From: Streptomyces sp. NRRL S-1022 | GTDB lineage: Bacteria > Actinomycetota > Actinomycetes > Streptomycetales > Streptomycetaceae | Length of the DNA stretch: 64,000 nt | Assembly: GCF_000720135.1 (NCBI RefSeq) | Contig: NZ_JOIU01000011.1 | Location: 124,001-188,000 of the forward strand | Direction: 5' to 3' | In this document: one piece after another, positions 51,281-60,266 of the stretch | Position numbering within the stretch: the first letter of the stretch is position 1 | How the letters are laid out: every line of letters begins with the position of its first letter | Position numbers and translations under genes: made by a program | The notes under the pieces: model-generated | The model's input: the letters and a program-made list of their open reading frames with translations, nothing else | Databases searched by the model: none | Told to the model about the DNA's origin: nothing

Positions 51281-52081
51281 ATGAGCTACTCCGTGGGGCA
51301 GGTCTCGGCCTTCGCCGGGGTGACGGTGCGGACACTGCATCACTACGACAAGGCGGGGCTGCTCTCGCCCAGTGACCGCAGCCACGCCGGATACCGGCTC
51401 TACAGTGAGGCTGACCTGGTCCGTCTCCAGCAGATTCTCTTCTACCGTGAGCTCGGCTTCCCTCTCGACGAGATCGCCGCGATCTTCAAGGATCCGCAGG
51501 TGAACCCCTTGGAGCGGCTCCGGGCCCGGCAGCGGCAGCTGAGTGAGGAGATCGCCAGGCTACAGCGGCTGGCCGAGGTGGCGGAGCGGGCGATAGAGGT
51601 CCAGAAGACCGGGGTGTCCCTGACTCCTCAGGAACGCTTCGAGGTTTTCGGTGAGATCACCTTCGACCTGAGCTATGCCACGGAGGCAGAACTGAAGTGG
51701 GCGCACTCGGAGAGACAGCGCGAGGCGATGGCGCGCGCGGCTGCCCACACCAAAGAGGATTGGCGTCAGCTCATGGGCGAGGCCGCCACCTGGCGCGCGG
51801 AGCTGCTCGCGGCCTTCGACGAGGGGGAGCTGAGCAACGGCGAGCGGGCCATGGACCTCGCCGAGGAGCACCGCCTGCACATCTCACGATGGTTCACCTC
51901 CTGCCCGCCCGACATGCACAGGCGCATCGCGGACGACTTCGTCGCCGACCCGCGCGCATTCGCTCTGGTCATACCGCCGTCGCAGCAACGCCCGGGCCTG
52001 GCCGCCTATACGCGCAAGGCGGTTTACGCCAATGCGGCCCGCCACGTAGGTGGCCGTACCGATTCCGAGGAGAACCAATGA
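51281..52081 (+). CDS. MerR-family regulator, TipAL type
   Basis: 266 residues from an ATG at 51281. The DNA-binding domain is complete (YSVGQVSAFAGVTVRTLHHY, DKAGLLSPSDRSHAGYRLYS, DLVRLQQILFYRELGFPLDE), followed by a dimerisation coiled coil (RLRARQRQLSEEIARLQRLA) and a TipAS-like C-terminal domain (LAEEHRLHISRWFTSCPPDM, HRRIADDFVADPRAFALVIP). TipAS domains bind antibiotics such as thiopeptides, and the cysteine in TSCPPD is present. Its stop overlaps the start of the glycosyltransferase gene (ATGA), so the two are translationally coupled. Confidence 0.9.
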   Translation: MSYSVGQVSAFAGVTVRTLHHYDKAGLLSPSDRSHAGYRLYSEADLVRLQQILFYRELGFPLDEIAAIFKDPQVNPLERLRARQRQLSEEIARLQRLAEVAERAIEVQKTGVSLTPQERFEVFGEITFDLSYATEAELKWAHSERQREAMARAAAHTKEDWRQLMGEAATWRAELLAAFDEGELSNGERAMDLAEEHRLHISRWFTSCPPDMHRRIADDFVADPRAFALVIPPSQQRPGLAAYTRKAVYANAARHVGGRTDSEENQ

Positions 52082-53292
52082 GGATCCTGATCGCCGCGGC
52101 CGGATCGCGCGGCGACGTCGCGCCCTACACGGGGCTGGGCGCCGAACTGTGCCGGGCCGGATACGACGTTGCCCTCGCCACCACAGACACTTTCGCACCC
52201 CTCGTACGCGACGCCAGGCTGGAATTTCGCAGCCTCCCCGCCGACACACGGGTGCGTGGCGGCGTCACAGGCAAACGTGAACTTATGCGCGCCGCTGCCG
52301 CGTTCATCACCGAACTGGGTCAGGGCTTCGCCGACGTGATGGACGATGGCACGGACCTGCTCCTGCTGTCGACCACCACAGCTCCGCTCGGCTGGCACCT
52401 CGCCGAGGCCACGGGCACACCGAGTGTCGGCGTGTACCTCCAACCCACCGCACCGACCGGCGACTTCCCGCCCGTCGTCACAGGCTCCCGCTCACTGGGC
52501 CGTCTCGCCAACCGAGCAACCGGACGCTTCGCACTGCGGATGGCCGACCGCGTCTACGAACAGGCGGTCGCAAAGCTGCGCCACCGCCTCCAGTTGCCCC
52601 CGGTCTCACCTTCCGAGATGCGTCGACGACAGGAACAGGCGAATTGGCCCATCTTGCACGGCTTCAGCACGGCCCTGGTGCCTCGTCCCTCCGACTGGCG
52701 CTCTGGACTGGAGGTCGTGGGCAACTGGTGGCCCCATCATGATGCGGCCGAACGGCTGCCTGCTGATCTGGAGGACTTCCTGCGTGCCGGACCCCGGCCC
52801 GTCCTCATCGGCTTCGGGAGCATGGCGTCCGGCGACGCTGAACGGCTGAGCGAGATCGCTGTGCGAGCCCTGCGCCGCGCCGGGCTGCGCGGCATCCTCC
52901 AAGCCGGCAGTGCCGGGCTCGCCGCCGACGGGGACGACGTGCTCACCATCGGGGACGTACCGCATGCCTTGCTGTTTCCACGGCTGGCTGCCGTGGTCCA
53001 CCATGGTGGGGCCGGCACCTCGGCCGCCGCGTTGCGCGCTGGAGTGCCCGCGGTCACCGTACCGGTGACCGCGGACCAGCCGTTCTGGGCGGGGCGACTT
53101 GCCGCCATCGGCGCCGCCACCGACCCAATCCCCTTCCGATCCCTCACCGCCGAACGGCTTGCCGACTCACTTCACCAAGTAGTGAAGCAGCAGGCACACA
53201 AGCGAGCCGCCGCAAAAGCGGCGCAACATCTCGTGACCGAGAACGGAGCGGGTCAGGCGCTCAAGGCCATCCAGCAGCTGACCGATGGATGA
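52078..53292 (+). CDS. Macrolide-type (UGT/MGT) glycosyltransferase
   Basis: 404 residues from an ATG at 52078 with GAGGAGAA upstream. A GT-B fold: N-terminal MRILIAAAGSRGDVAPYTGL with the G-x-R-G-D acceptor-side loop, and the C-terminal sugar-nucleotide site LFPRLAAVVHHGGAGTSAAA (H-H-G-G-A-G-T) followed by VPVTADQPFWAGRLAAIGAA. This is the GT1 family of vancomycin/macrolide glycosyltransferases and sterol glucosyltransferases. Coupling to a TipAL-type MerR sensor points to inducible glycosylation of a toxic small molecule; the substrate is not known. Confidence 0.9.
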   Translation: MRILIAAAGSRGDVAPYTGLGAELCRAGYDVALATTDTFAPLVRDARLEFRSLPADTRVRGGVTGKRELMRAAAAFITELGQGFADVMDDGTDLLLLSTTTAPLGWHLAEATGTPSVGVYLQPTAPTGDFPPVVTGSRSLGRLANRATGRFALRMADRVYEQAVAKLRHRLQLPPVSPSEMRRRQEQANWPILHGFSTALVPRPSDWRSGLEVVGNWWPHHDAAERLPADLEDFLRAGPRPVLIGFGSMASGDAERLSEIAVRALRRAGLRGILQAGSAGLAADGDDVLTIGDVPHALLFPRLAAVVHHGGAGTSAAALRAGVPAVTVPVTADQPFWAGRLAAIGAATDPIPFRSLTAERLADSLHQVVKQQAHKRAAAKAAQHLVTENGAGQALKAIQQLTDG

Positions 53293-53316
53293 CGCCAATC
53301 CGTTCCTCGTCCTCGT

Positions 53317-54198
53317 CACTGCGCTTCTTCAGTCTGGACACCGATCGGGTGACGGCTGAGGGCGCGTAACAGGCGAAGCCCCCGGGTTGTTGATGGAGAT
53401 GTCTGACGTCTCAACCAAGCAGCCCTGGAGGCCTCGTTGGTCATCTATCCTGCCGCACTCGACGTGCCGCATGCGCTCGTGGAGTGGGTCACCACGCTCA
53501 TCGTCACCCGCGAGGGGGACCGGCGCTGCAAGCTGCGCCCGTCTCAACGCGCGATAGTGGCGCTCGTGTACTTACGTGAGCACATCACGTTGGCGCAGAT
53601 GGCCGCAGGTTTCGGGATCAGCGAGTCCACCGCCCACGCTTACACCACCGCGGTCACCGACCTGCTCGCCGAGCGCGCTCCGGGCCTGCTCAAGGCACTG
53701 CGTGAAGCCGACCCGGACTTCGTCCTGCTGGACGGCACTCTCGCCGAGTGCGACCGCGTCGGTGACGGGCGGGCAGACTACTCGGCCAAGCACCGCCGCC
53801 ACGGCGTGAACGTGCGGGTAGTCACCGATCCTGGCGGCCGGCTGTTGTGGATTTCCCCCGCGCTGCCGGGCCGCGCCCATGACCTGACCGCCGCCCGCAC
53901 CCACCAGATCATCCGTATCTGCGAACGTCAGGGCATCCCCATCCTGGCCGACCTCGCTTACCAGGGAGGAGGTCCCTGGGTCACCACCGGCGTCAAGCGA
54001 CGACCGCACTGCGACCTCACCCCCACCCAGCAGACCGCGAACCGGGCGTTGGCCCGGGCTCGCGCCCCGGTCGAGCGCGGCGTTGCCCGCCTCAAATCCT
54101 GGCGGATCTTCCGTCACGCCCGCTGCAGCCCGGACCGCATGACGTCAATTGCCAAGGCCGTACTCACCCTGGAGCGGCACCGCTGAAGAACCTCACTG
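53317..54198 (+). mobile_element. IS5-type insertion sequence with HTH/DDE_Tnp_4 transposase
   Basis: About 882 bp bounded by imperfect inverted repeats: left CACTGCGCTTCTTCAG (53317-53332), right CTGAAGAACCTCACTG (54183-54198), 13 of 16 positions matching. It holds one transposase gene. It sits between the intact glycosyltransferase and helicase genes without breaking either. Confidence 0.7.
53437..54186 (+). CDS. IS5-family transposase (HTH plus DDE_Tnp_4 domains)
   Basis: 249 residues from a TTG at 53437. The N-terminal helix-turn-helix ([20 protein letters not shown]) is followed by the DDE_Tnp_4 nuclease: first Asp in [14 protein letters not shown], second in [33 protein letters not shown], and the Glu in [20 protein letters not shown]. 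All three acidic residues are present and the length is normal, so it may be active. It contains a TTA leucine codon near 53568. A related full-length copy is at 59359-60108. Confidence 0.9.
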   Translation: MVIYPAALDVPHALVEWVTTLIVTREGDRRCKLRPSQRAIVALVYLREHITLAQMAAGFGISESTAHAYTTAVTDLLAERAPGLLKALREADPDFVLLDGTLAECDRVGDGRADYSAKHRRHGVNVRVVTDPGGRLLWISPALPGRAHDLTAARTHQIIRICERQGIPILADLAYQGGGPWVTTGVKRRPHCDLTPTQQTANRALARARAPVERGVARLKSWRIFRHARCSPDRMTSIAKAVLTLERHR

Positions 54199-54222
54199 CG
54201 GCGAGTACTGGGGCGTTCGGCT

Positions 54223-55692
54223 TCAGGTCGGGTTGTCAGGATGGTGGTTGATCCAAGCCAAGCCGATGGGGTCCAAGTGGTGACGGGCCCGGGTAACGGC
54301 GACGTACGCCAGGCGGGCTTCTGCCTCATCGACGGGCCGTGGAACGGGGTGGCCCTGGGCATCGACCTCATCGGTGTCGGCGGGCGGAATGAAGTCGGGT
54401 GCGAGGCGCACCCGGGCCCATTCCCGACCCTTGGCCTTGTGGGCGGTGGAGACGGTGACCTCGGCCGCGTCTTCGGGAGCAAGTCGGTCGACAGCCTGCA
54501 GGATGGCCTCGGGTCCGTGCTCGTCGACGAGGTTGGCAAAGGGTTGCAGCTCGCTGCCGGCGGGGTCGTGCTCGGCATAGTCGCGCAGAGCCGTCCAGGT
54601 GGTGAACAGCACGAGTTCGGGGTGTTGGGCGCGGCGTCCCTGGATGAGGTCGCGGGCGGCCCATGCCAGGGCGCGCAGCGAGTCACCGCCGCCTACCAGC
54701 GCCGTTGCGATGCCGGCGGCGATGAGCGCGAGGACCTCGGTCATCGCGCCGATGTTGGTACGGCACAGGACCGCATCCGAGTGCCCGGCGCGGGATCCGA
54801 TCGTGGTGCGAATGTCGGGTGTCCCGGTCAGCCGGATGGAAGCGTTGCTGAGTGTGAGCCAGCGGTTGGCCTCCGTGGCGAGCGCGGGGCCGAAGCGGAA
54901 GGAGCGGGTGAGCGTGAGGTGATGGCCGGTGAACCGCGCCATCACGTCGCGGGCGCCGCGCCAGCCGTAGATGGCCTGTGCCGAGTCACCGACCATGACG
55001 ATCTGAGTACGGTCCTCCTGGGCCAAGACGATCTGCTCGAGAATTGGGTTGGTGTCCTGGGCCTCGTCCAGCAGGAGGAAGTCGCCGTGCAGGACCGGCT
55101 CGGTCAAGGCCCACATCTTCAGGTAATGGTCGTGCTCGAAACGGACCGCGCCGCCGTAGGGGTCCTGCAGATCGGCCCACGCCTTCGCCGCGTACGGCAA
55201 GATCAGGTCGGCCAGTTCCGCATGCTCCTCGTCGTCCAAGCCCCGCAGGTGCGGAACGTGATGGTGGGCCAGTTGCATGTCGGCTGACTGGCAAAAGCGA
55301 GTCACCGTCCGCAGCGTGGCGTTGGACAGCGTGGCCGGCATCAGCCCCGCCCGGCCGATGCCGGCCGGGGCGTTAAGGCCGAGGTCCTGCCCGATCTGCC
55401 AGCCAGGCCGCCTAGGAGCATTCAGGCGGCCGCGGAAGCGGTGGCCGAGCGCGGCGTAGGCCAGCGAGTGGGCCGTCTTGCACTGGACCGCTGAAGGAAA
55501 GCGAGCGGCGGCGTCCAGGGCGATAGCCCGGTTGAAGGCGAGGTATCGTCCACGCCGCAGCGGCATCTGTTCCGTGAGGAAGACGAGCGTGGACGTCTCG
55601 CCTGTGCCCGCGCCTGCCTGGATGGCGAGATGGCCACCGCTGCGGAACGCCTCCAGGGCGGCGGCCTGTTCGTCGGTCGGGGAAAAGGGCAT
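54223..55692 (-). CDS. UvrD/Rep-type superfamily 1 helicase with altered Walker A
   Basis: 489 residues from the ATG at 55692 (GGAGAG upstream). SF1 helicase motifs: Q motif PTDEQAAALEAF, Walker A IQAGAGTGETSTL (residues 25-37), Walker B LLLDEAQDTNPILEQI, motif III VMVGDSAQAIYGWRGARDVM, motif V VSTAHKAKGREWARV and motif VI AEARLAYVAVTRARHH. The invariant Walker A lysine is glutamate (GAG instead of AAG, residue 32), which should abolish ATP hydrolysis. At under 500 residues it is a compact member of the type seen in actinobacterial ICEs and phages. Otherwise intact. Confidence 0.85.
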   Translation of the reverse strand: MPFSPTDEQAAALEAFRSGGHLAIQAGAGTGETSTLVFLTEQMPLRRGRYLAFNRAIALDAAARFPSAVQCKTAHSLAYAALGHRFRGRLNAPRRPGWQIGQDLGLNAPAGIGRAGLMPATLSNATLRTVTRFCQSADMQLAHHHVPHLRGLDDEEHAELADLILPYAAKAWADLQDPYGGAVRFEHDHYLKMWALTEPVLHGDFLLLDEAQDTNPILEQIVLAQEDRTQIVMVGDSAQAIYGWRGARDVMARFTGHHLTLTRSFRFGPALATEANRWLTLSNASIRLTGTPDIRTTIGSRAGHSDAVLCRTNIGAMTEVLALIAAGIATALVGGGDSLRALAWAARDLIQGRRAQHPELVLFTTWTALRDYAEHDPAGSELQPFANLVDEHGPEAILQAVDRLAPEDAAEVTVSTAHKAKGREWARVRLAPDFIPPADTDEVDAQGHPVPRPVDEAEARLAYVAVTRARHHLDPIGLAWINHHPDNPT

Positions 55693-55925
55693 GGAACAGA
55701 TCTCTCCGGAAGCTCGAAGCCCGCGCCACAGACACGTGGGCGCCGGGGAAGAGGGCCGCACCCTGGGCACGTGCCGGAGTCAAAAAGTGCCAACGCATCC
55801 GCCCGTGTCTTACGTACGCGCCGCCCGGTCCGCCCGATGCGGTGACAAGAAGGCGACAAGAATCCGAATTCAAGACGCACGTGCGAGAGTGCCACCACGT
55901 TCGGGTGGCCGACGGGCGGCTGTGC

Positions 55926-56189
55926 TCAGGCGTCGGACTTCGGAGGTTCGTGCCCCGCGCATAGTGGATCCAGGAGCTCGCCCAGCGGGATGGAGAAGGC
56001 GTGGGCGAGAGCGTGCCAAGTGGCCAGCGTGCCGATCGTGCGGCCCTGTTCGATCTCGATCAGAGTCCGGCGGAACAAACCGCTGTGCGCGGCGAGTTCG
56101 TCATAGCTCCATCCGAGCTGCGCACGCAGGCGAGCGAGGGAGAGCCTGAGTGCCGTCGGGTCGGGCTCCGGCGGCGGGATGGTCGTCAC
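55926..56189 (-). CDS. XRE-family helix-turn-helix regulator
   Basis: 87 residues from a GTG at 56189. The HTH is SLARLRAQLGWSYDELAAHS, GLFRRTLIEIEQGRTIGTLA (residues 16-55), with a short C-terminal tail ending EPPKSDA. Small Cro/CI-type proteins of this size are common in streptomycete integrative elements. The start lies next to three copies of a TGCAGAC-containing repeat (56205-56288), which are its probable operators. Confidence 0.85.
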   Translation of the reverse strand: MTTIPPPEPDPTALRLSLARLRAQLGWSYDELAAHSGLFRRTLIEIEQGRTIGTLATWHALAHAFSIPLGELLDPLCAGHEPPKSDA

Positions 56190-56204
56190 GCATCCATCCG
56201 ACGG

Positions 56205-56288
56205 TGCAGACCCCTGCCCTGGCAGTGCAGACCTCTGCCCTATCTTGTCTCGGTAAGGACTGGCTCCGATAGGGCAGGGGTCTGCACT
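56205..56288. promoter_or_regulatory. Three TGCAGACcCTGCCCT repeats, one inverted, between XRE and Cys-rich genes
   Basis: TGCAGACCCCTGCCCT (56205-56220) and AGTGCAGACCTCTGCCCT followed by ATC (56224-56244) are direct copies. The reverse complement of the second occurs at 56268-56288 with 20 of 21 positions matching. Around 23 bp separate the inverted pair. Location in the divergent promoter suggests operators for the XRE regulator. Confidence 0.6.
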
Positions 56289-56358
56289 ACGGTGTTCCGC
56301 GCCCGGAGCCGCCCGGACGCAGGGTGGGCGGCTGACTGCTCATGGCTTGGAGAGACCG

Positions 56359-56780
56359 ATGTCCGCACGCGCCTGGACCGTCACGATCAGCAGTCCGGCG
56401 GGGCGGCCCGTGCTGACGTGCAGTGCCTGCCCCAGTCATTCGTGGGCGTGGGCGCTGATGGGGTCGTGCAGGTCCGCCGACATCTTGCGGGCCACTTCGT
56501 CGACTCCCGGCTGCCTGCGTACCTGCGTACCTGTCAGTGTCGGGAAAGGGGCTGTGTGTGGCACGGGCGCCAGGGGCCCTGTTCCGGTCCACTGCGGCTC
56601 CTGCTGATCCGGGCGGACCGCGGCCTCACCTGGCACCTTGCGGATGCCTGCGCCGCGTGCGCCGCCGCGATCCCTTGCGCCGCCACTGTCCCCGAACCCC
56701 CGCAGGACGCGGCCGGCCGCCATGTGCTGGCGCCCGCGGGCGAGGCGGTTGCGGACCTCACGTGTGAGCCCGTCGAGTGA
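56359..56780 (+). pseudogene. Cys-rich ICE-type hypothetical protein with a probable frameshift
   Basis: From an ATG at 56359: SARAWTVTISSPAGRPVLTC and SACPSHSWAWALMG. The coding signature then moves by one frame near 56460: HLAGHFVDSRLPAYLRTCQC, RERGCVWHGRQGPCSGPLRL, LLIRADRGLTWHLADACAAC to a stop at 56780. Multiple C-x2-C and C-x3-C pairs suggest zinc binding. Divergent from the XRE gene. Family unnamed; it resembles accessory proteins of integrative elements. Confidence 0.5.
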
Positions 56781-56999
56781 GTGGAGGCGCTATGAGACGG
56801 AGCCGTGTTCGCCCCGTGGATCTGCAGACACCCCGCCGCGGTGTCGGATCTGGCCCGGGCGGGACTGGTGGCTGGGCCGTGGGGGACAGGTATACGTTCG
56901 TCGGCCCGCTGGAGTGTGACCAGGTCAGAATCGGCAGATATCTCCAGCCGCTGCCGCGCTCCCCCTAGCCTTGAAGGCTGATCATCGCCGTCGCGGCCA

Positions 57000-57548
57000 G
57001 GCCGCTGCGGCGCGCCGACCTGGCTGGGATACACGGGCATGGACGGGGGACGCGGCGCGGCACGCGCCTTCGAGGACTGGCTCTTCCGCATGGAGGGCAT
57101 CGCCGACGACGAACGACGGCTCCTCGCGGGAGAACACGTCAGCGGGCCGGCGGCGGACTCCTACCGTTATCGCGTCCAGGCGGCCAGCCGCGAGTTCGCC
57201 GGCCGTGTCCTGACCAGCGAACGGCAGGCCCGCGACCTGCTCGGCAACCGCTCCTGCAGATCCACCACGGCGGGGGCATGACCTGTGTCCTCGATCCCGC
57301 CAAGGCGGCCTGCCAACTTCGAGGGTCGGCGGATGACCCCATGGTCACCCCGACGTCGACGACTGCAGACCTCGCTGCAAGTGCCTGGTCCGCACGGACC
57401 GCGACATCACGGTCGTCCGAGACCGTCTGTATGAACTCGCAGAGATTGTCGAGGATTCCCTGGCTCCGCCCATCCGCCACTCACGCGAGCAGCGCGAACT
57501 CGAACGGCTCCGCGCGATCATCAACGAACACCAACGCGGAGCCCAGCA
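57000..57548 (+). pseudogene. Large recombinase/integrase, C-terminal fragment with frameshifts
   Basis: In order: WLGYTGMDGGRGAARAFEDW, DDERRLLAGEHVSGPAADSY, RVLTSERQARDLLGN, then in another frame LQIHHGGGMTCVLDPAKAAC and QLRGSADDPMVTP, then DVDDCRPRCKCLVRTDRDIT and LYELAEIVEDSLAPPIRHSR to a stop at 57551, overlapping the next start. This is the C-terminal region of the long streptomycete recombinase that precedes a small TnpC-like gene. The N-terminal catalytic half is missing. Confidence 0.6.
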
Positions 57549-57977
57549 ATGACCGTTCTCCCGCTCGACGACGAACACGATCCCGCCTGACGCGAGATCG
57601 TTGCCGCCATCAACCGTCTCCTCGCTGGCACCCCACACCGATCCAACGGACGCTTGAACGTCACCCATCTGGCGATCGAGGCCGACGTCAAACGCTGGCA
57701 CCTCACCCATCAGCACACCGACCTCAAGGACCGGTTCCAGGCCGAGGCCGCCCTCGCCGAGGCCAAGCGAATGACAGCCGCCAGGAATGTCGATGCCCAC
57801 GACGAGCTGAAGAAGAAGTACGCCGAGCTCAGCAAGCACTGCCGTCACCTGGAGAGCCGTCTGGAGATCTACGCAACGGCGCTGAACCAGCTCGCCCTGG
57901 AGCTCGAGGCAGCCACTGGACGGGACGCCGACGCCGCCAAGATCCGGACGCTGCCTCGACGGCGGCCACCTCGCTAG
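57549..57977 (+). pseudogene. TnpC-like accessory protein gene with an early stop codon
   Basis: ATG at 57549 starts VLPLDDEHDPA, meets TGA at 57588-57590 (probably CGA changed to TGA), and continues in frame with REIVAAINRLLAGTPHRSNG, RLNVTHLAIEADVKRWHLTH, HTDLKDRFQAEAALAEAKRM and a long coiled coil (ELKKKYAELSKHCRHLESRL). Apart from this stop the 142-codon frame is clean. Such genes follow recombinases of Tn554-like elements. A GTG/TTG restart downstream might give a shortened product. Confidence 0.6.
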
Positions 57978-58560
57978 AGCCGCGTCACCCTGCGGGGGAT
58001 GGGGCCGCAGGGTGTGGGTGGGCGGCCAACCGGCCCGTCCACCCGCACAACCGCAGGTCCGCCCGGCAGCCGCAGCCCCAGCAGGATCTGGCTGTAGCCC
58101 TCGGCCTCCGGGACCTCGGGCGTTCGGGTGCCGCCCAGCATGTAGTCGATGGACTCGACGATGAACGACTTGCCAGTGTCCGAGGCCCCGTAGATCACCG
58201 TCAGCGCCGGGTCGAGGTGACGGTGGTCGGTCCGATCGGCGTGGCCTTGCCCAGGTCCCAGTTGAAGCGGTCCCGGTTGGACGGCCGGGAGGATCATTGA
58301 GCCTCTCCGTCCTGGTGTGCAGGCCGTACTCGGTATGGGCGGCCACGAACTCCTTGATCTGCGCCGCCGGTGTCCCGCGCAGCGCGGGAGCGTCCGACGC
58401 CGGGGGGAGTCCAGGAACCGCGCGTGCACCCGCTCGACCGCGGCTCGCATCTGCTGCTGGCGCTCCCGTTCCACGACCTGCGCGTACGGCTCGGGAGCCG
58501 TACGGGTGTCGTGGATGCCGACGATGGGCCGCCCACCAGTAAACCGCCGGTTCAGCCGAC
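57974..58560 (-). pseudogene. Remnant of a P-loop ATPase and its upstream partner, defence-system-like
   Basis: Read leftward: RRFTGGRPIVGIHDTRTAPE, YAQVVERERQQQMRAAVERV and HARFLDS; after a frame change PAAQIKEFVAAHTEYGLHTR; then, from about 58297, an ATPase N terminus: DPALTVIYGASDTGKSFIVE (Walker A), SIDYMLGGTRTPEVPEAEGY and SQILLGLRLPGGPAVVRVDG, ending at a stop at 57974. SMC-like ATPases with this VIYGASDTGKSF start and an upstream helical partner occur in multi-gene defence cassettes (ABC three-component type); that assignment is inference. Only about 100 residues of the ATPase remain. Confidence 0.5.
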
Positions 58561-59265
58561 CTCGGCGAGCACGTGGCCCGGTGCCTCGGTGCCCGCGTCG
58601 GCGGTCCGTTCGCCGTCCGGGCCCCAGGCGCCGGCGCCGCCGCAGCCCACGCCGTCCTCGTTGCTGCCGAGGACGTTGCCGAGCACCACGTGGAGACCGA
58701 ACTCCCGGGCCCGCACCGGATAGACCTTCTCGAACGAGTCGTTGTCGGCGGAAAGCACCGAGCTCGCCAGATAGACCGTGCAGCCGTCGGCGGCGGCCCG
58801 CTCGGCGAGCTCTGGGAAGCGGTTGTCGTAGCAGGTGGCCAGCGCGAACCGGGTGCCATCCAGCACGAAGCGGCCGTCCCGGCCGCCCGCTGCGAAGACC
58901 TCCTGCTCGATGCCGTACAGGTGCTGCTTGTCGTACCGGGCGAGGAGTCCGCCGTCCGGACCGATGACGAGCGAGGTGACCATGGGCCGACCCTCCGCCG
59001 TGTACACGGGACCGTTGACGACCGCCGCCGCCGAGACGGCGCGGCAAGCCTCCCGTACGGGTTCGAGGCGGGCGTCGTCCTCGGTGAGGACGAGGCCGGG
59101 GGTGTCCCGGATTAGCGTCGGCTCGTAGCCGGTCACGGCGAGCTCGGCGAAGACGACCATGCGCGCGTCGTCGGCCCCGGCGGCCCGGATCAACGCGGCG
59201 ATGGTACGAACGTTGGCGTCGATGTCCCCGGCGACCGGGGCGAACTGGGTGGCTGCGACGATCAT
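58552..59265 (-). CDS. Carbon-nitrogen hydrolase (nitrilase superfamily)
   Basis: 237 residues from the ATG at 59265. The catalytic triad is visible: Glu in MVVFAELAVTGYEP, Lys in LLARYDKQHLYGIEQEV and Cys in FALATCYDNRFPELAERAAA. The protein is like amidase/beta-alanine synthase-type nitrilases. The C terminus ends GHVLAEVG close to the ATPase remnant; relatives usually continue for 10-20 residues, so the end may be slightly trimmed, but all core elements are present. Confidence 0.85.
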   Translation of the reverse strand: MIVAATQFAPVAGDIDANVRTIAALIRAAGADDARMVVFAELAVTGYEPTLIRDTPGLVLTEDDARLEPVREACRAVSAAAVVNGPVYTAEGRPMVTSLVIGPDGGLLARYDKQHLYGIEQEVFAAGGRDGRFVLDGTRFALATCYDNRFPELAERAAADGCTVYLASSVLSADNDSFEKVYPVRAREFGLHVVLGNVLGSNEDGVGCGGAGAWGPDGERTADAGTEAPGHVLAEVG

Positions 59266-59343
59266 CCCCCCATCATCGCCGCCGACCGGACCGAGGGAAA
59301 CCCCGGGGCTCCACAGTACGAGAACCCGCTGGAGATCACGGAA

Positions 59344-60231
59344 AGTCACTGAGGTCTTTCAGCGCTGCCGCTCCAGAGTGAGGACGGCCGCGGAGATTGA
59401 CGACATTCGATTCGGGCTGCACCGGGATCGGCGGAAGATGCGCGAGGACTTCAAGCGTGCGACGCCGCGCTCGACCGGTGCCCGTGCCGCGGACAGAGCG
59501 CGATTGACCGTTTGCTGGGTCGGCGTGAGGTCACGGCCCGGCGGGCGCCTGAGGGGTGTCGTCACCCACGGGCCAGCTCCCATGTAGGCGCGGTCGGCGA
59601 GGATGGGAACGCCCTGGCACTCGCAGATTCGGATGATCCGGTGGGCGCGGGCCGCGGTCAGATCATGGGCGCGGCCGGGCAGAGCAGGCGAGATCCACAG
59701 CAGCTGCCCGACCGGGTCGGTCACCACCTGCACGTTCACCCCGTGCCTGCGGTGCTTGTGGGAGAAGTCGGCCCGGCTGTCGCCGACCCGGTCGCACTCC
59801 GCCAGGGTGCCGTCGAGCAGGACGTAGTCCGGTTCCGCCTCGCGCAAGGCGCGCAGCAGGCCGGGTGCGCGGTCGGCGAGCAGGTCGACCACGGCTGTCG
59901 TGTAGGCGTGAGCGGTGCCGACGGAGATGCCGAACCCGGCCGCGAGCTGGGCGAGGGTGTCGTGCCGGCGCAGGTACACCAGGCCGACCACGGCACGCTG
60001 GTGCGGTGGGAGCTTGCAGCGGCGGTCACCCTCGCGGGTGACGATGAGCATGGTTACCCACTCGACCAGGCCGTGAGGCAGATCGAGTGCGGCAGAATAC
60101 GGAACCAACGCGGCTCCTGTGCCTGTGGGTTGAGACTTCTAACACCTCCCCCAGCGGCACGGGAGCCTCGTGCGTTGCGGGCACCGATCCCGTCACCCGA
60201 TCAGTGGCCACGCTGAAAGACCTCACTGACT
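59344..60231 (-). mobile_element. IS5-type insertion sequence with 21-bp terminal inverted repeats
   Basis: AGTCACTGAGGTCTTTCAGC plus G (59344-59364) is inverted at 60211-60231 with one mismatch, enclosing a single transposase gene. Length about 888 bp. It is a sister of the element at 53317. The right end is 36 bases from the 3' end of a GNAT gene, which it does not interrupt. No clear target duplication. Confidence 0.8.
59359..60108 (-). CDS. IS5-family transposase (HTH plus DDE_Tnp_4 domains)
   Basis: 249 residues from a TTG at 60108. [23 protein letters not shown]; nuclease acidic residues in [30 protein letters not shown] and [20 protein letters not shown]. It is colinear and the same length as the transposase at 53437 and clearly related but not identical (for example [20 protein letters not shown] against [20 protein letters not shown]), so the two copies came from different insertions. 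Confidence 0.9.
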   Translation of the reverse strand: MVPYSAALDLPHGLVEWVTMLIVTREGDRRCKLPPHQRAVVGLVYLRRHDTLAQLAAGFGISVGTAHAYTTAVVDLLADRAPGLLRALREAEPDYVLLDGTLAECDRVGDSRADFSHKHRRHGVNVQVVTDPVGQLLWISPALPGRAHDLTAARAHRIIRICECQGVPILADRAYMGAGPWVTTPLRRPPGRDLTPTQQTVNRALSAARAPVERGVARLKSSRIFRRSRCSPNRMSSISAAVLTLERQR

Positions 60232-60266
60232 GGCTTCCGTGGGCGCCTTGCAGACGCCATGAGGGA

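Noticed and set aside
59344..60231. Target-site duplication around the IS element
   Set aside because: The bases just outside the 21-bp repeats do not repeat directly; no duplication can be claimed.
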